The position numbers and the translations under genes are program-made. A stretch of 64,000 bases of DNA from Mycogone perniciosa. Its lineage: Eukaryota > Ascomycota > Sordariomycetes > Hypocreales > Hypocreaceae. The stretch is from positions 340,650-404,649 of the forward strand of contig JAOALB010000031.1 of NCBI GenBank assembly GCA_025331125.1, read 5' to 3'. This document shows, in pieces, positions 1-11,407 of this stretch. Below the pieces are notes generated by a model. That model saw nothing but the letters and a program-made list of their open reading frames with translations. It searched no databases and was not told where the DNA came from. Each line of letters starts with the position of its first letter. Within the stretch, counting starts at the first letter, position 1.

Positions 1-3000
1 TAATATATTTTTATATATAAAGCAATTATTATTAATAACCTTACTAATGAAAAACACTATACTATATTTTAAATTATTTATGTTATATATAAATATATAA
101 TATATCTTTGAAAAGAAATAAGACATAATCTATTTTTAATTTAAATTATATTTTACTTTATAAAGTAAAAATAAAATTATAATACTTTTAAAAAGTAAAT
201 AATCATTATATAATGTTAAGATTTTAAAATTATATTTATTGAATTGAATATTAAAAGTTTAAAAGAATATTATTAATTATAAAGATTTCAGAGATATAAA
301 TTTAAGAAATATTATATTTACTATTAAAAGAAATTAATAAAGTAATACTTATAGTATAATAAAAGGATTAAATATAATTAATAATATTACTTAAAGTATA
401 ATACTTTAACATATATTATATATAAATTCAATAAATTAAAGGATTAATATATATAATCAATTAATAATACTTTATAATTATAATTGAATAATATATATTA
501 TTAAAGAAATAAATATATCATTTATTTATAAGAAAACGTTAAAACATAATAAATATAAAAATATATAAAGTATAAATTTACTTTAAAAAATAAGAAAATT
601 AATTAAATTATAAAAAAACTACATTAAAATTAATTAAACTTTATTATTTATAAAGGAAGTGCTTATAATGAAAAGAAGTAAGATTTACTTTAAAAAACTT
701 TAATTAAGTGTACAATTTATAAAAAAAAGAAAAACTAAAAAATAATTAATATTATTTATAAAAAAGCTATAAAGTAATAATTAATAAATTGTATTTTTTA
801 GAATATCAAATAATAGAAATAATAATAAAAGTTTACTATATTTTAAATTAAAAATAATACTTTAAGGATATTAGCTATATATATTAATAAATAATATAGT
901 AATAAGTAATTTTATTATATTTATAGTTATAAACTATTTATAGTTATAAACTATTTATAGTTACTTTAAAAAAAAACTTAAATTATATTAACTTTATTTG
1001 AGAAGAAAAAGACTTTTATATATAATAATATATAAATTAAATAATAGATTAATTATTTGAAAGTTACAATTATTAAATATAAAGGGGTAGTTTTTTATAC
1101 TATAATAAATATTAATAAATATAATATTATTTTTAGTTATTTTTAATTAAAGTATAATAACTATAATATTAATTAGAAAAATAATAAACTTTATTAATAT
1201 AATAAGAAAGCTTTTTTAATAATTAAAAGTATTAAAAAGAATTTAATTATAAAAGGGAAATCTTAAAATATAAAACCTTTAAATAAATTCATAAAGAAAA
1301 CTAAATAAATTACTTTTAGTTTAATTATAAAAATAGTTTATTTAAAGATAAACCTTGAATAAAACAAAAGGAAAAATAAATAAATTTAGAAAGCAATTGC
1401 TGGTTTATAGAATATATTTAATAATATAAATAAAGTATTTAAAATAAAAAGCTTTAAAATAATAATATTATTAAAATAATTGAATAATATCTTTAATAAA
1501 TATGAAAAATATAATAAACTATTTAAAGAAATATTTGGTATAAAGCTATTAAAATGTAATTAATAAAACTATATAATTAAATTTAAAAATAATATAAATA
1601 TTACCTTTTATAAAATTTATAATTTAAATAAAGAAGGATTTAAAAGTTTATATAATTATTAAAATAATATATTAATTAAAAGGTATATTTAACTCTTTTT
1701 ATTAAAGATTAATTATTTTATTATATTTATGTTAAAAAAGAAAAGTAAATTATAATTAATTATAAATTGTTAATAATTTAATAAAGTTATTCTTAAAAAA
1801 TAAACTCTATTACTATTAATTATAAAAGTATAAAATAAAATATATAAACAGAAATAGTTTACAGCATTAAACTTTAAAAAAGCTTATAACTTTATTTAAA
1901 TTAAAGATAAATATAAATAAATAACTATATTTTAGATAAAATATAGTTTATTTAAATATTTAATTATACTTTATAGCTTTATTAATGTTAAAATAATATT
2001 TTAAAAGGTCATTAATAATATAGTAAAAAGACACTTTAATATTTTTATAATTGTCTATTTAAATAATATTTTAATCTTTTTAAATACCTTTAAAGAATAT
2101 AAAGAATATATTTATAAAGTATAATAAATACTATAGAATATTAGACTTTTTATAAAAATAAAGAAATATAAATTTTATATATTAAAAGTTACTTTTTTAA
2201 AATATATTATTACCTTAAAAGAAATTTATATAAATTTATTAAAAGTATAAATAATAAAAAGTTAATTTAGATTTATAATAATTTAAAAAGTTGAACGCTT
2301 TTCAAAATCTATTAACTATTTTTAATAATTTATTAAAAATTATAACAATATTATATAAACTCTTTATAAATTTATTAAAAAGAATGAGAAGTTTTATAAA
2401 TATTGCATATATAAAAAGCCTTTAATAAACTTAAACAGCTTATTTTAAAATAATTTATATTTATTATATTTAATTTATTTAAAAGAATCAAAATTAAAAT
2501 AAATACTTTCAATTTTATTATAAAACTTTCATTTAATTAAAGATATAAAAATAGTAAACTATACTTTATTACCTATTACTTTAAAGTATTATATAGTATA
2601 AAATTACATTATTTAATATATAAGAAAAGATTCTTCATTATTCTTTTTATATTTAAAAAACAATATTATTATTTATTTAAAGGAATATATAACGTTAAAC
2701 TATATATTAACTATAAAATAATTATATATTTTATAATAATTTAACAACTTCTTAAAAGGTATATTTATTATATAAAATACCTTTTAAAATTTAATTATGG
2801 TTTAATTATTAAAAAAAGATTTTAAAATAAATAATTAAATATATTTAGTAAATAAATTCATGATAATTTAAAGAAAACTAAATATATTAAATAGATTTTA
2901 AAATAAAGTTCCAGAAATACTATTAATAAATAGTATTTTAAATTATATATAAAGTATTTTATAATAATATTATATTTGAATATTTTAAAAAGTATTATAT

Positions 3001-4937
3001 TATTTAAAATAATAATAAACTTTGAAAATATATAAGGTTTAATAATAAAAGAATTTAATAATAAAATGAATGAATTTGAATGTTAACTATATTTTAAGAA
3101 AGTATTATTATAAACGTTTATTAATATTTAATATATAAGTATAAAAGTATTTATAAAACTTATAAATAAATATAAAAATACTTTACATTTTAAAGGCTTA
3201 AAGAAGTTATATAAAATATTGTTTTTTACTATATAATTTACAAAATAATTAAAAGTTTAAAATATAAACTATATAATAAACTATAACCTTTATTAATATT
3301 AAAATAATGATAAACATTTATTTTATTAAACTTTATTATTAAATTACTATTATCTATTATATTAGAATTAAAAACTAAATATAATCGTACTTTAATAATT
3401 ATAAATTAATTGAATATAGATTATAAATTTAATATTATATATAATTTATACATAAATAAAGAGATACAATATATTAATTAAATATAAATTATACATTTAA
3501 TATTATATATTATTTATAAATACATGAATACATAAAACATAATAATTAAATTATTAAAGTTTATTTAAAGAGTTATATTAAACTTAATGAAAATAATTAA
3601 ATAAAAGAGTTATTAACTATTTAAATATTTTATGATTGTCATATTTTAAAGTTAATTAAATTTAATTTTATACATATTAATTATAGCTTTATATTGAATA
3701 TATGTAAAGCGCTAAAAAAGGACCTCTATATTAATAAAACATAAATTAAATTTAAAAATATAAAAGAACTATATAAATAAATATAAATATACTTTTATTT
3801 TATATAAACGAAAATAAAAGAATATATTAATAAATATAAATTAAAATGATTTATTTTTGAAAAAAGAGATATACTTTATTTATACTATTGTTTATTAAAG
3901 AAAAGCTATAAATATTAAAACAATATAATTCTGTAAGAAATTAAGTTTTAAAAGATTTAAATATTATTTAATTAAAAGGATTATTTTAAAAGTTACTTAT
4001 AAATTTATATTATTAGAAAATATTTAAATTTATTTAATATTTTAAATCTTAGTATTTAAAAAAGTATTATAAAATAAATTAAAAAATAAATTAATTAAGA
4101 AAATATAATGTTAAAAAATTAAAATTATAAAAATAAAAAATAATAAATGCTAATATTTAATAAAGTAGAAAAACTATAAAAAAGAATATAACTTTTAAAA
4201 ACTTAAAAAATACTTTAAATACTTTTAAATAACTTTACAGTAATTTTATTAAAATCTAAGCCTTTTAATAAAAAGTTTAATAAAGTATTAAAAGTAAAAG
4301 AATTAATACTTTAAAAGTCTTAAACCTTTAAAAGAACTTTTAATTCCTATTACTTTAAATCTTCTAGTTTCTTTAAAAATTCTAACCTATATTTAACTAT
4401 CTTTTTACCTTTAATCTAGAACTATTATTTTTAATAATAGAGATACTTTAAATAATCTAAAGCCTTATTTATCTCCACTTACACTTTATAAAAGGCTTTA
4501 TAATAAAGCAATAAAAGTTCTTTTATTAACTTTTTAATAGAATTAAAATATTGCAATTTAAAAATAATATTTAATAAAAAGAATAGCCTTAGCTATAATA
4601 TTAAAGGAAAAGCTTTAAATAAATATATAAAAACTTAATATAACCCCTGCACTATTATAAAAACACTTAATATAAATATACCTACTGCATTTTAAAAAGT
4701 AATTACTTATATAACACTTTAAGCCGCAAAAAGATAATCAAAATAAAGTATAATATTAAAAGTATTAATATTAATTAAATCTATAGGTTTATAATAATAG
4801 AAAGTCGATTTAGTAGAAATAGGCTATAAATTATTAAATATAATAAATAGTTAAAAAAAAGATATTATATATCAAAAAAGGGAAAAAGTTAAAAAAAAAG
4901 AAATAAATCTTAAAGATAAAACTAATAAAAAAGGGAT
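1..4937 (+). mobile_element. RIP-mutated Ty3/gypsy-type retrotransposon body, 5' end outside window
   Basis: Extremely AT-rich stretch in which G and C are a small minority and every frame is full of stops. On the plus strand a reverse transcriptase can still be read at about 1.7-2.1 kb, followed by sequence consistent with RNase H/integrase and an A/G-rich tract (about 4928-4937) just before a candidate LTR. The changes (D to N, Q to stop) are those expected from RIP. The 5' LTR and gag would lie left of the window. A related, internally deleted copy lies at about 33-35 kb in the same orientation. Gypsy order (RT before integrase) is established knowledge; I could not place the integrase motifs here with certainty. 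Confidence 0.75.
1690..2110 (+). pseudogene. Reverse transcriptase remnant of gypsy element
   Basis: Reading through stops on the plus strand gives the gypsy RT landmarks in order: an F-I-I-F-M-L-K-K-K block (normally F-F-V-K-K), F-T-A-L-N-F-K-K-A-Y-N from 1858 (normally F-T-A-L-D-x-K-S-A-Y-N), and V-Y-L-N-N-I-L-I-F at 2053-2079, which corresponds to the catalytic Y-L-D-D box. Both catalytic aspartates read as asparagine (GAT to AAT), which abolishes activity and matches G-to-A RIP changes. No expression is plausible. Confidence 0.8.
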
Positions 4938-5346
4938 ATTATATTATAACCTAACCATATTAAAAACTAAATTATAAGGATATAGGAAAACATTAATTAT
5001 ATTAACTAATTATCGGGAAATAATCACTATATTAAAGGTAATTACTCAAATACTTACTACACTACATAATATAATTATTTATTTAATTACTGCACTATTG
5101 CAATAACTACAGCAGCGCTTACTAAAATACCTATAATTGCATAAAGATTTCCTTTATATATACAACTAGCATATTACTTACTTAATATAGTTACTTAAAC
5201 AATTATTAATACAATTATTTACCTAAACTACTAGTTCTATAGAATAGTAACTATATTACCCTATTTAGTATTTATCCTTAACCTCTCTGTTAATATAAAC
5301 CCTATAAACCTCAGTTTAACTGTTAAGAACTAACCCGGATCGTTAC
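4938..5346 (+). repeat. Candidate 3' LTR of the first gypsy element
   Basis: The right end reads CCCGGATCGTTACA, the mirror of the TGTAACGATCC start common to fungal gypsy LTRs. The left end (TATAACC near 4946) would be the RIP-degraded TGTAAC partner and directly follows the purine tract AAAAAAGGGA. The length of roughly 400 bp is reasonable for an LTR. Base composition rises toward normal at the right end, which marks the border with the gene island. The left boundary is approximate and no second LTR copy is in the window to align against. Confidence 0.5.
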
Positions 5347-6733
5347 AAGTAGCGTAAATAACAAAAGGCTTTTTTATATTTAAGTAAAAAGGGCGATTGT
5401 AAGTAGCTATTATAGTAGCAGCGGCTTTAAAAGCATTAACTTAGGTTATTATAATAGCGAATAGTTAGTTAATATAGGTTATTATTTTAGTTATATATAG
5501 ATGATAGTGTTAATTAAACTAATTAAAGGGAAAGCTAAGGTGGCTTGATTTTAAAGGTAGCTTATAAATTTTATGCCTAATTAAAAGGCAAAGTCCTTTT
5601 AGTTGGTTTCCAGAGGACCCACTAACGGGTAATATAGATATCCTGAGTACGAAGTAGTAGTATAATGAGATTAAGATCAATAGGGCTAGCGTTAGTCGGG
5701 GTAGCCATCCGGTTATAACTATTCGGCTATTATCCCTGGGACCTCGAATGGTAAGAGTGACCTGTCAGCTTCTTTTTTATTAGATCAGCTGTTTGGGTGG
5801 AGTATTTGGACAGGAAAGAAACAAGAGGTCTGATAAGAATCACATTTCTCCAGAAGCTGTCTCAAAGTATTCGGCCGACTACGAACGTTTAGACCATATA
5901 CAGTAATTATTATCTAGGCTTGCGGCATACCTATGAACGGTGTTCGTGTTATGGAGTACTTCGTACTGACCCCAGAAAATCTTTCCGATACTCCGTACTG
6001 TTCGTTAAGTATCAGCCCTATACGAAGTACTCCGCTCTGCCAAGCCACCATAAGCACTTTATATGAAGCAAGTCCGGACTGACGGAACGCCCCTGAGCGC
6101 CACGTCATGTGAAGATATTCAAACGATAAAGGTCTTCTCGTCAACTTGTCTAGGAATACGAGGAAGACTATAATCCGGGGTTACATTGTAGATATTGGCC
6201 AGCTGAGAAACTGTAGGCGATAGAACACTCTTCGTACTCCTTTGTGAGAGAACAATACAGATTGAATATAGATACCAACAACACCTATTTCGTGTTGTAA
6301 TAGCTAACAACATACACGCGTTACGGGACAAGTCTCTGATAATCTAGCACTTTAACCATCTCCTCACGTTTAAAAATGTAGCGTAAGAAATCTCCTATAA
6401 GACCATATCACTATTCCGAGGTATCAAATTTCCTTAATATTAAGGGAAAGGTCATTCCGAAGTACTCGAATTTCATTTCTTGTTTAGTAGTTTTTTAATG
6501 GTCTTAGAATATATAGCTATATATCCCAAGTGCGCCGCTAAAAATAAAGCATCTAGATGTGCCTTCCTTAGCGTATTAAACAGTGAAATGCATCATCGTT
6601 CTTTTCTTCGTTTGATCAACACAAGGCATCAACAAAGTCCAGTTCTATTAACTTCTGAATTGGAACTAGAAACACCGTCTTCAAACGCCTTCCTCCTACA
6701 ACGCAATTGCATCTAATTCCAAGACTTCCACAA
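5347..6733. other. Intergenic DNA without a recognisable gene
   Basis: Base-balanced DNA between the LTR end and the transporter gene. Small open frames on both strands show no family resemblance and no splice structure. Several copies of a short GGAGTAC/GTACTCC motif (5953-5966, 5989-5998, 6021-6034, 6231-6240, 6458-6468) are the only structure noticed. The part next to 6734 would hold the transporter 3' UTR and terminator. Confidence 0.5.
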
Positions 6734-8863
6734 TCATAAGACGTAGCGGCTACGATAATGTCAACGAACAGTCAAATGAATGAATATTCCAGATTGGATC
6801 CAGACTCACAATTTCAGATTCTCTCTGTCAGTCAAGTCTAGTTGATTGGTGCCAACAACGTGAACATCTTTGGTGCCGTCAGGGTTTGTGGTTTCGACGA
6901 TTCCATTATCAGTTATTTGGCCATCTGCTTCGAGTTTGTCACGACGTTTGTTTTCACGATCGAGGTAGACCCGCAGGACAATAATAATGATGGAGGGGAG
7001 AATTGCGGCAACCTCGGAATCAATTAGTTGGCGTAGGAACGCGCGTGGAGGAGGATCCTACTCACCACAAGCAGTATGATCCAAGTTGGCCTGTATCGTG
7101 GCTGAATCATATTATCAGCATCGCATCATAGGTATTGGAGAATTACCCATGTACTTACCTTCCACTGGGGCTGGAATAGCTGAGGAGAAATGATATTTCC
7201 CAGTCCGTACCCAATGTGATAGAGTGCGATAACTGTCGTCTTTTTTGTGTGCCCAGCAGTGGCATTCGCTGCCCAGACCATAACGACGGCATAGGGAACT
7301 CCGATAGTAGATCTCATCCAGATACCGCTAATGAGCCCCCAGCGGTTTTCCCAGGGAAGGCCTTAATTTAGTATCAGTGCCTCGTCCATGCTGAAGGGGA
7401 AATGAGAGTAGGAAAAGTGGCTTACTCAATTCAAGAATGCTACACAAAACTGCTGGTATGTAACCAGCAAGGGAGATCCATGCTCGAGAGTTCTGATATG
7501 TCAGGACATATATGTCTTGGTAAATCCTTAGCTGGGTCATACATACCTTGGTCTTGTACAATGTGAAGGCAGTCAAACTAAGCGATACGAAGGCAACGAC
7601 TCCGGTGACTGTGCCGAGCAATGTGGTCTGAAGAACGGTGAATCCGAATGAGTTGATGATCAGGGAGTACTGATTCGTAACTCCATTGGCAATTTCTTGA
7701 GAAAGGGAATGCATGGTAAAGAGCCAGGTCTTGGGATCTCTCATAGCCTCGATGAACCTGTGATGCTTAGCCAATAAACCCGCACGTAGTACTAAGAGAA
7801 TAGTCTTACTGGTGCTTCTTAAACCGTTTCTGTTCAATGCCGGAGTGATTTTCTTTTATTCTCAGGATAGCCTGTGCTCGCTCCTCAGGCGCCAAAAAGC
7901 TAGCAGTTAAAGGGCTGTCGGGAAACAGAAACCAAACAAAGACACTGAAAATAATGGTGGCCACGCCGGTAATAGCTAGTCGGGTTAGTAATGGAGTCAT
8001 ACGTAATTAATGATACCAACGACTAACTCATAAGCCATCTCCATGGATGAAAACCTTCCGTATCAATCCACAGAACACCATATGACAATAAACCCGAAGT
8101 GATGGGGCTCGAATTGCCTATTGACCACATGACTGACATCATGACGGCTTGCTCCTTATACGTAAAGAACATGGACATTGAGAGAAGGAACGCAGGTACA
8201 ATGCATGCTTCTCCCAGTCCAAGTAAAAACCGGACGACGAAAAGAGACGCAAAATTGTTGCATGGGATATGTAACAGTGTGATACCGCCCCTTGTGACAC
8301 CAGTCAGTTATGACGAACTAGAAACAACATGGGATATCCTAACCAGATGACCAGATTACCAGCTAACCACTTGGCCACTGGGAACCTTTGTAAAGCCCAG
8401 TTCTGTGGCCATTCTGCAATCATGTAACCAAAATAGAAAATTGAAGACAACCAGTTGTATTGGTCTGCATTCAGATTTGCATCTTTCAGGATGCCAAGAA
8501 TTGCTGAACTGCCCAACTATATCCACCAGCACCATCAGCTGTCAGCATCATCTTAATCCTTTGTTTACTTTGTTGATATGAGCCAGCCATATGAGCGAAT
8601 ACACGTACCGTCTGTTTGTCAACATACATCAGGTGATATCCGATACATAAGAAAGGCAGGATGCGCCACAGGCACTTGTTTCGAATTCGTTTGGCTTCTT
8701 CGGGCGTCGGGTCTGTTACTTGGACCTTAGAGAAGAGCTTGTAACTCTCATCAGCAAAGCGGTCGGGCAGCCTAGGTGTATCTGTAAAGTCATCGTCCGT
8801 CTGTGACCCTTCCGCGGGCTGCGTCGTCTCCTCGAAGACCTTTTTTTGTGCTAAGGCCGCCAT
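6734..8863 (-). CDS. MFS transporter, Dal5/allantoate permease-type (anion:cation symporter family)
   Basis: Plasma-membrane major facilitator, probably importing a small organic anion. Ten exons, reading down the minus strand: 8863-8609, 8516-8344, 8290-8028, 7975-7810, 7757-7547, 7492-7426, 7361-7159, 7101-7066, 7012-6810, 6749-6734. All nine introns are 52-92 bp with GT...AG ends, and all junction phases agree, giving 530 aa, the usual size. Family marks: hydrophilic N-terminus, then Y-V-D-K-Q-T/L-G-S-S-A-I-L-G and W-L-S-S-I-F-Y-F-G-Y in the first membrane helices, R-F-L-L-G-L-G-E-A, P-D-S-P before the central loop, N-A-T-A-G-H-T-K-K, and a C-terminal E-N-K-R-R-D plus D-L-T-D-R-E-N ending R-Y-V-L. 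The last exon is only 16 bp, yet it restores the typical end, supporting the model. The gene is divergent from the monooxygenase at 9736. No RIP-type stops were seen. The substrate (allantoate, nicotinate, phthalate-like or other) cannot be told from sequence. Confidence 0.92.
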
Positions 8864-9141
8864 GTTGTGTGTGCAGCAACTACTGAAATGATGCAGCAGA
8901 AATCTAACAATTTCCCTAGGTGCATCTGAGTATTACTGGCTATTAAGCGAAGTTCTTTTATTTACGCTTAATTGAGTGATGTGAGCATGCAATTGCGCCA
9001 TCTCGGGGGGAGTCTATCGTCATTGTTCGCTTCGGCTTTGAGATCAAGTCTATATTTCCGCGGGAAGAGTGGGTAGTCAATAGTCTTTAATCTTTTGACG
9101 GGTCATCAAATAAAAACATTTGGAAGACATATAAAAACCAC

Positions 9142-9160
9142 TTATCCGGGCCGCGGATAA
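9142..9160. promoter_or_regulatory. Palindromic TTATCCG-N5-CGGATAA element
   Basis: Perfect 7 bp inverted repeat around a GC-rich 5 bp core (GGGCC/GGCCG depending on register). It combines two inverted GATAA cores with CCG/CGG triplets, so it could bind a dimeric GATA or zinc-cluster regulator. The half-site TTATCCG recurs at 9368-9374. The site is about 0.3 kb upstream of the transporter start and 0.58 kb upstream of the monooxygenase start. Confidence 0.45.
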
Positions 9161-9579
9161 ATGCTTCAAGATGGTGTTTCTGTGATAGCGGTGTCGCGTC
9201 ATGGTCGTCTCTCTGACGTGCTTCGCAACGCCTTATCAGCTGCCATATTGGCGGATTTGCATGGCTGCGATTGGATACAATCTGCACAAATTCAAGTCCG
9301 GAATATCTCCGATATAGGGAGAATACGAGACCTGTATCCTCTTCTATTTAGCGTTATTTACCCAGCCTTATCCGCAAATTATCCCTTGTAGAGCACAATA
9401 GGGTTAATCAGGTGGTAATCCTAACATCGTCATTAGTTGGGTCCCGAATGTCGCAGCATAGGGAGGTACTCCGTGTTGCAATCTACTTCAACTCCACCTG
9501 AATCCTTTTATTATAAATCATAGCGTCCTGATTGATAAACCCCATGCTCTCTGTCATAGTGGACTCTCCATTTGGATTC

Positions 9580-9592
9580 CGGTCAAGGTCCG
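9580..9592. promoter_or_regulatory. CGG-N7-CCG candidate zinc-cluster binding site
   Basis: CGGTCAAGGTCCG, an inverted pair of CGG triplets spaced by 7 bp, about 145 bp upstream of the monooxygenase ATG. Inverted CGG pairs are the known recognition form of fungal Zn2Cys6 activators. A single 13 bp site could occur by chance. Confidence 0.35.
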
Positions 9593-9735
9593 AAGGTAGG
9601 GATACTGCATGCCTAGCGAACTTTGAAAAGACTCACGTCGCGCTGTATAATTACTTATTGACTTAGATGTTGACTTCAATACGTTGGTAGAGATCATCAC
9701 ACCACACAGTTCACGCATCACGATCGCATTTCAAA

Positions 9736-11407
9736 ATGTCAACAACAAGTGAACCTCTACGAATTCTGATTGCTGGTGCTGGTATTGCAGGATTAGCTAC
9801 AGCTGTAGCACTTAGGCGCATCTCAGGCATCCCGGATCTGGATATCCGGCTATATGAGCAGGCCCCGGAACTGCGCGAAATCGGTGCCAGCATTGCGCTC
9901 AGCCCCAATGTTTGTTCCTGCGAAATCCACTTGATTTGTATGACTCATAGGTAACTGATTGTTCTTGGAAACAGGGCATGCGAACGCTCGAAAAGCTCGG
10001 TATACACTCTGCACTCACAGATAAACTTGGCTTCAGAGGCCCAAGTGGAATCCCCCAAATATATCGGTATGGCGAGCTTTTGGATGATCGAGATCCTTGA
10101 GCATGACTGATTAAGAGTGAAGCCACTGGAAAACCAACCAGGTCGTCTCGGTAGACACCCACCGTGATGTGCCTGACCCTCATCACTACACAACTCGTTT
10201 TCATCGAGGCCATATACACGCCGCACTGCTTGAGAACGTGCCACGGGATTCAATCCATCTCAATAAGAAAATCGTGCATACAGAGGCCAAAAACGACAAA
10301 GTAATCTTGTACTTTGAGGATGGCAGTAATGTTCATGGAGACATACTGATTGGAGCTGATGGAATCCGATCGGTGGGTCATTTGCGACAACGTCAATCGG
10401 TTCATGCTAACTGAAGAGTCGCAGAAAGTGAGACAGTCGTATTTCCCCGACTACAAGTTGAAGTTCAGCGGAAAGGTTTTCATAAGATCAACGTTCGATG
10501 CGACACTGGTTGAGGGCAAGGTACCTGATTTGCCAGCAGACGCAGTTCATTGGGTACGCATCGTCAGACCATGGTCAACTTGGTCGAACTTGGCTGATTA
10601 ATTGATACAGTGGGGACCCAAAGACAATTTCTTTGCTTCAAGACTCGGTACGATCGATGTCCATGATCGCTTCAGGATTTAAGTGACTAATAGTGCAAAG
10701 GCAAGGGTCAATACACCACAGTGGGTTCCTACGAGGAGGAACGCAGTGCTGAAGAGTTGGAAAAGTCTGTCTCTTGGGATCAGCAAGGCAGTGTTCAATT
10801 CTTCAGAGAGAAGTACCAGGTATTTGAAATGCTATTCACATGCTTTGGAAACATGAAACTCAGGATTATACATTAGGACTGGCACCCTGTTGTCAAAACA
10901 CTGGCCGATTTGACCCCGAGTGTACGACTCTATCCCAACTACGCCGGTGAACCCCTACCAACATGGATTCCCGCATCAAGAGTGGCCCTTGTGGGCGACG
11001 CAGCACATACTCATGGAGGAGCTTTTGCTGCAGGTGGATCATTAGCACTTAACGACTCTCTTGCTCTTGCACTGGCGCTGAACTATGTCGTCTCATCCGG
11101 AGCCTCAGCATCCTCACTGTCGTCCAGCGACATTCAGAAGGCCTTTGAGCTCTATGATAAGACACGAAGACCTCATACCACTCGTTTGTTGAACATTGTG
11201 CATCACCAAATTAATAAGAAGGCACCTGAGTCTGCGACATTGGAGGAAGAGAACGAAGCACTGATAACCAGAATGAAGAACAGACCAAATCTAGACTGGC
11301 TGTCGGAGCATGATGTGGAGAAGGCCTTGCTTAGTGCGATCGAGGATTCTGAGAAGCTGCCCAGAGAGAAGCTAGAAAGGCCGCAGCTTTATCACAGCAA
11401 GTTATAG
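9736..11407 (+). CDS. FAD-dependent monooxygenase, salicylate hydroxylase-like
   Basis: Group A flavoprotein hydroxylase, expected to hydroxylate an aromatic ring using NAD(P)H and O2. Seven exons: 9736-9909, 9975-10066, 10123-10372, 10425-10553, 10611-10647, 10701-10819, 10877-11407. The six introns are 52-65 bp with GT...AG ends, and all phases agree, giving 443 aa, the usual family length. The Rossmann FAD motif G-A-G-I-A-G is at residues 14-19, the D-G motif G-A-D-G-I-R-S at about 166-172, and the second FAD motif G-D-A-A-H at 307-311, followed by a G-G-S-L-A-L-N-D segment. R-F-H-R-G-H-I-H-A-A-L-L matches the conserved arginine region before the D-G motif. No signal peptide, so cytosolic. 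The gene is divergent from the MFS transporter, which may import its substrate. All key motifs are intact and no RIP stops were seen. The substrate is not determined. Confidence 0.92.

Larger units (their letters stand above)
8864..9735. promoter_or_regulatory. Shared divergent promoter of transporter and monooxygenase
   Basis: The 872 bp between the two start codons must hold both promoters. It contains six GATAA/TTATC cores: 9142-9146, 9156-9160, 9233-9237, 9368-9372, 9379-9383 and 9534-9538. Those at 9233 and 9534 fit the HGATAR consensus of AreA/Nit2 nitrogen regulators; the other four are preceded by G. A CGG-N7-CCG site lies at 9580-9592. Co-regulation by nitrogen status plus a pathway-specific zinc-cluster factor is an inference from these motifs and from the families of the two genes. 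Confidence 0.6.

Noticed and set aside
8099..8350. Plus-strand frame overlapping the transporter
   Set aside because: Antisense to exon 3 and an intron of the well-supported 10-exon MFS gene.
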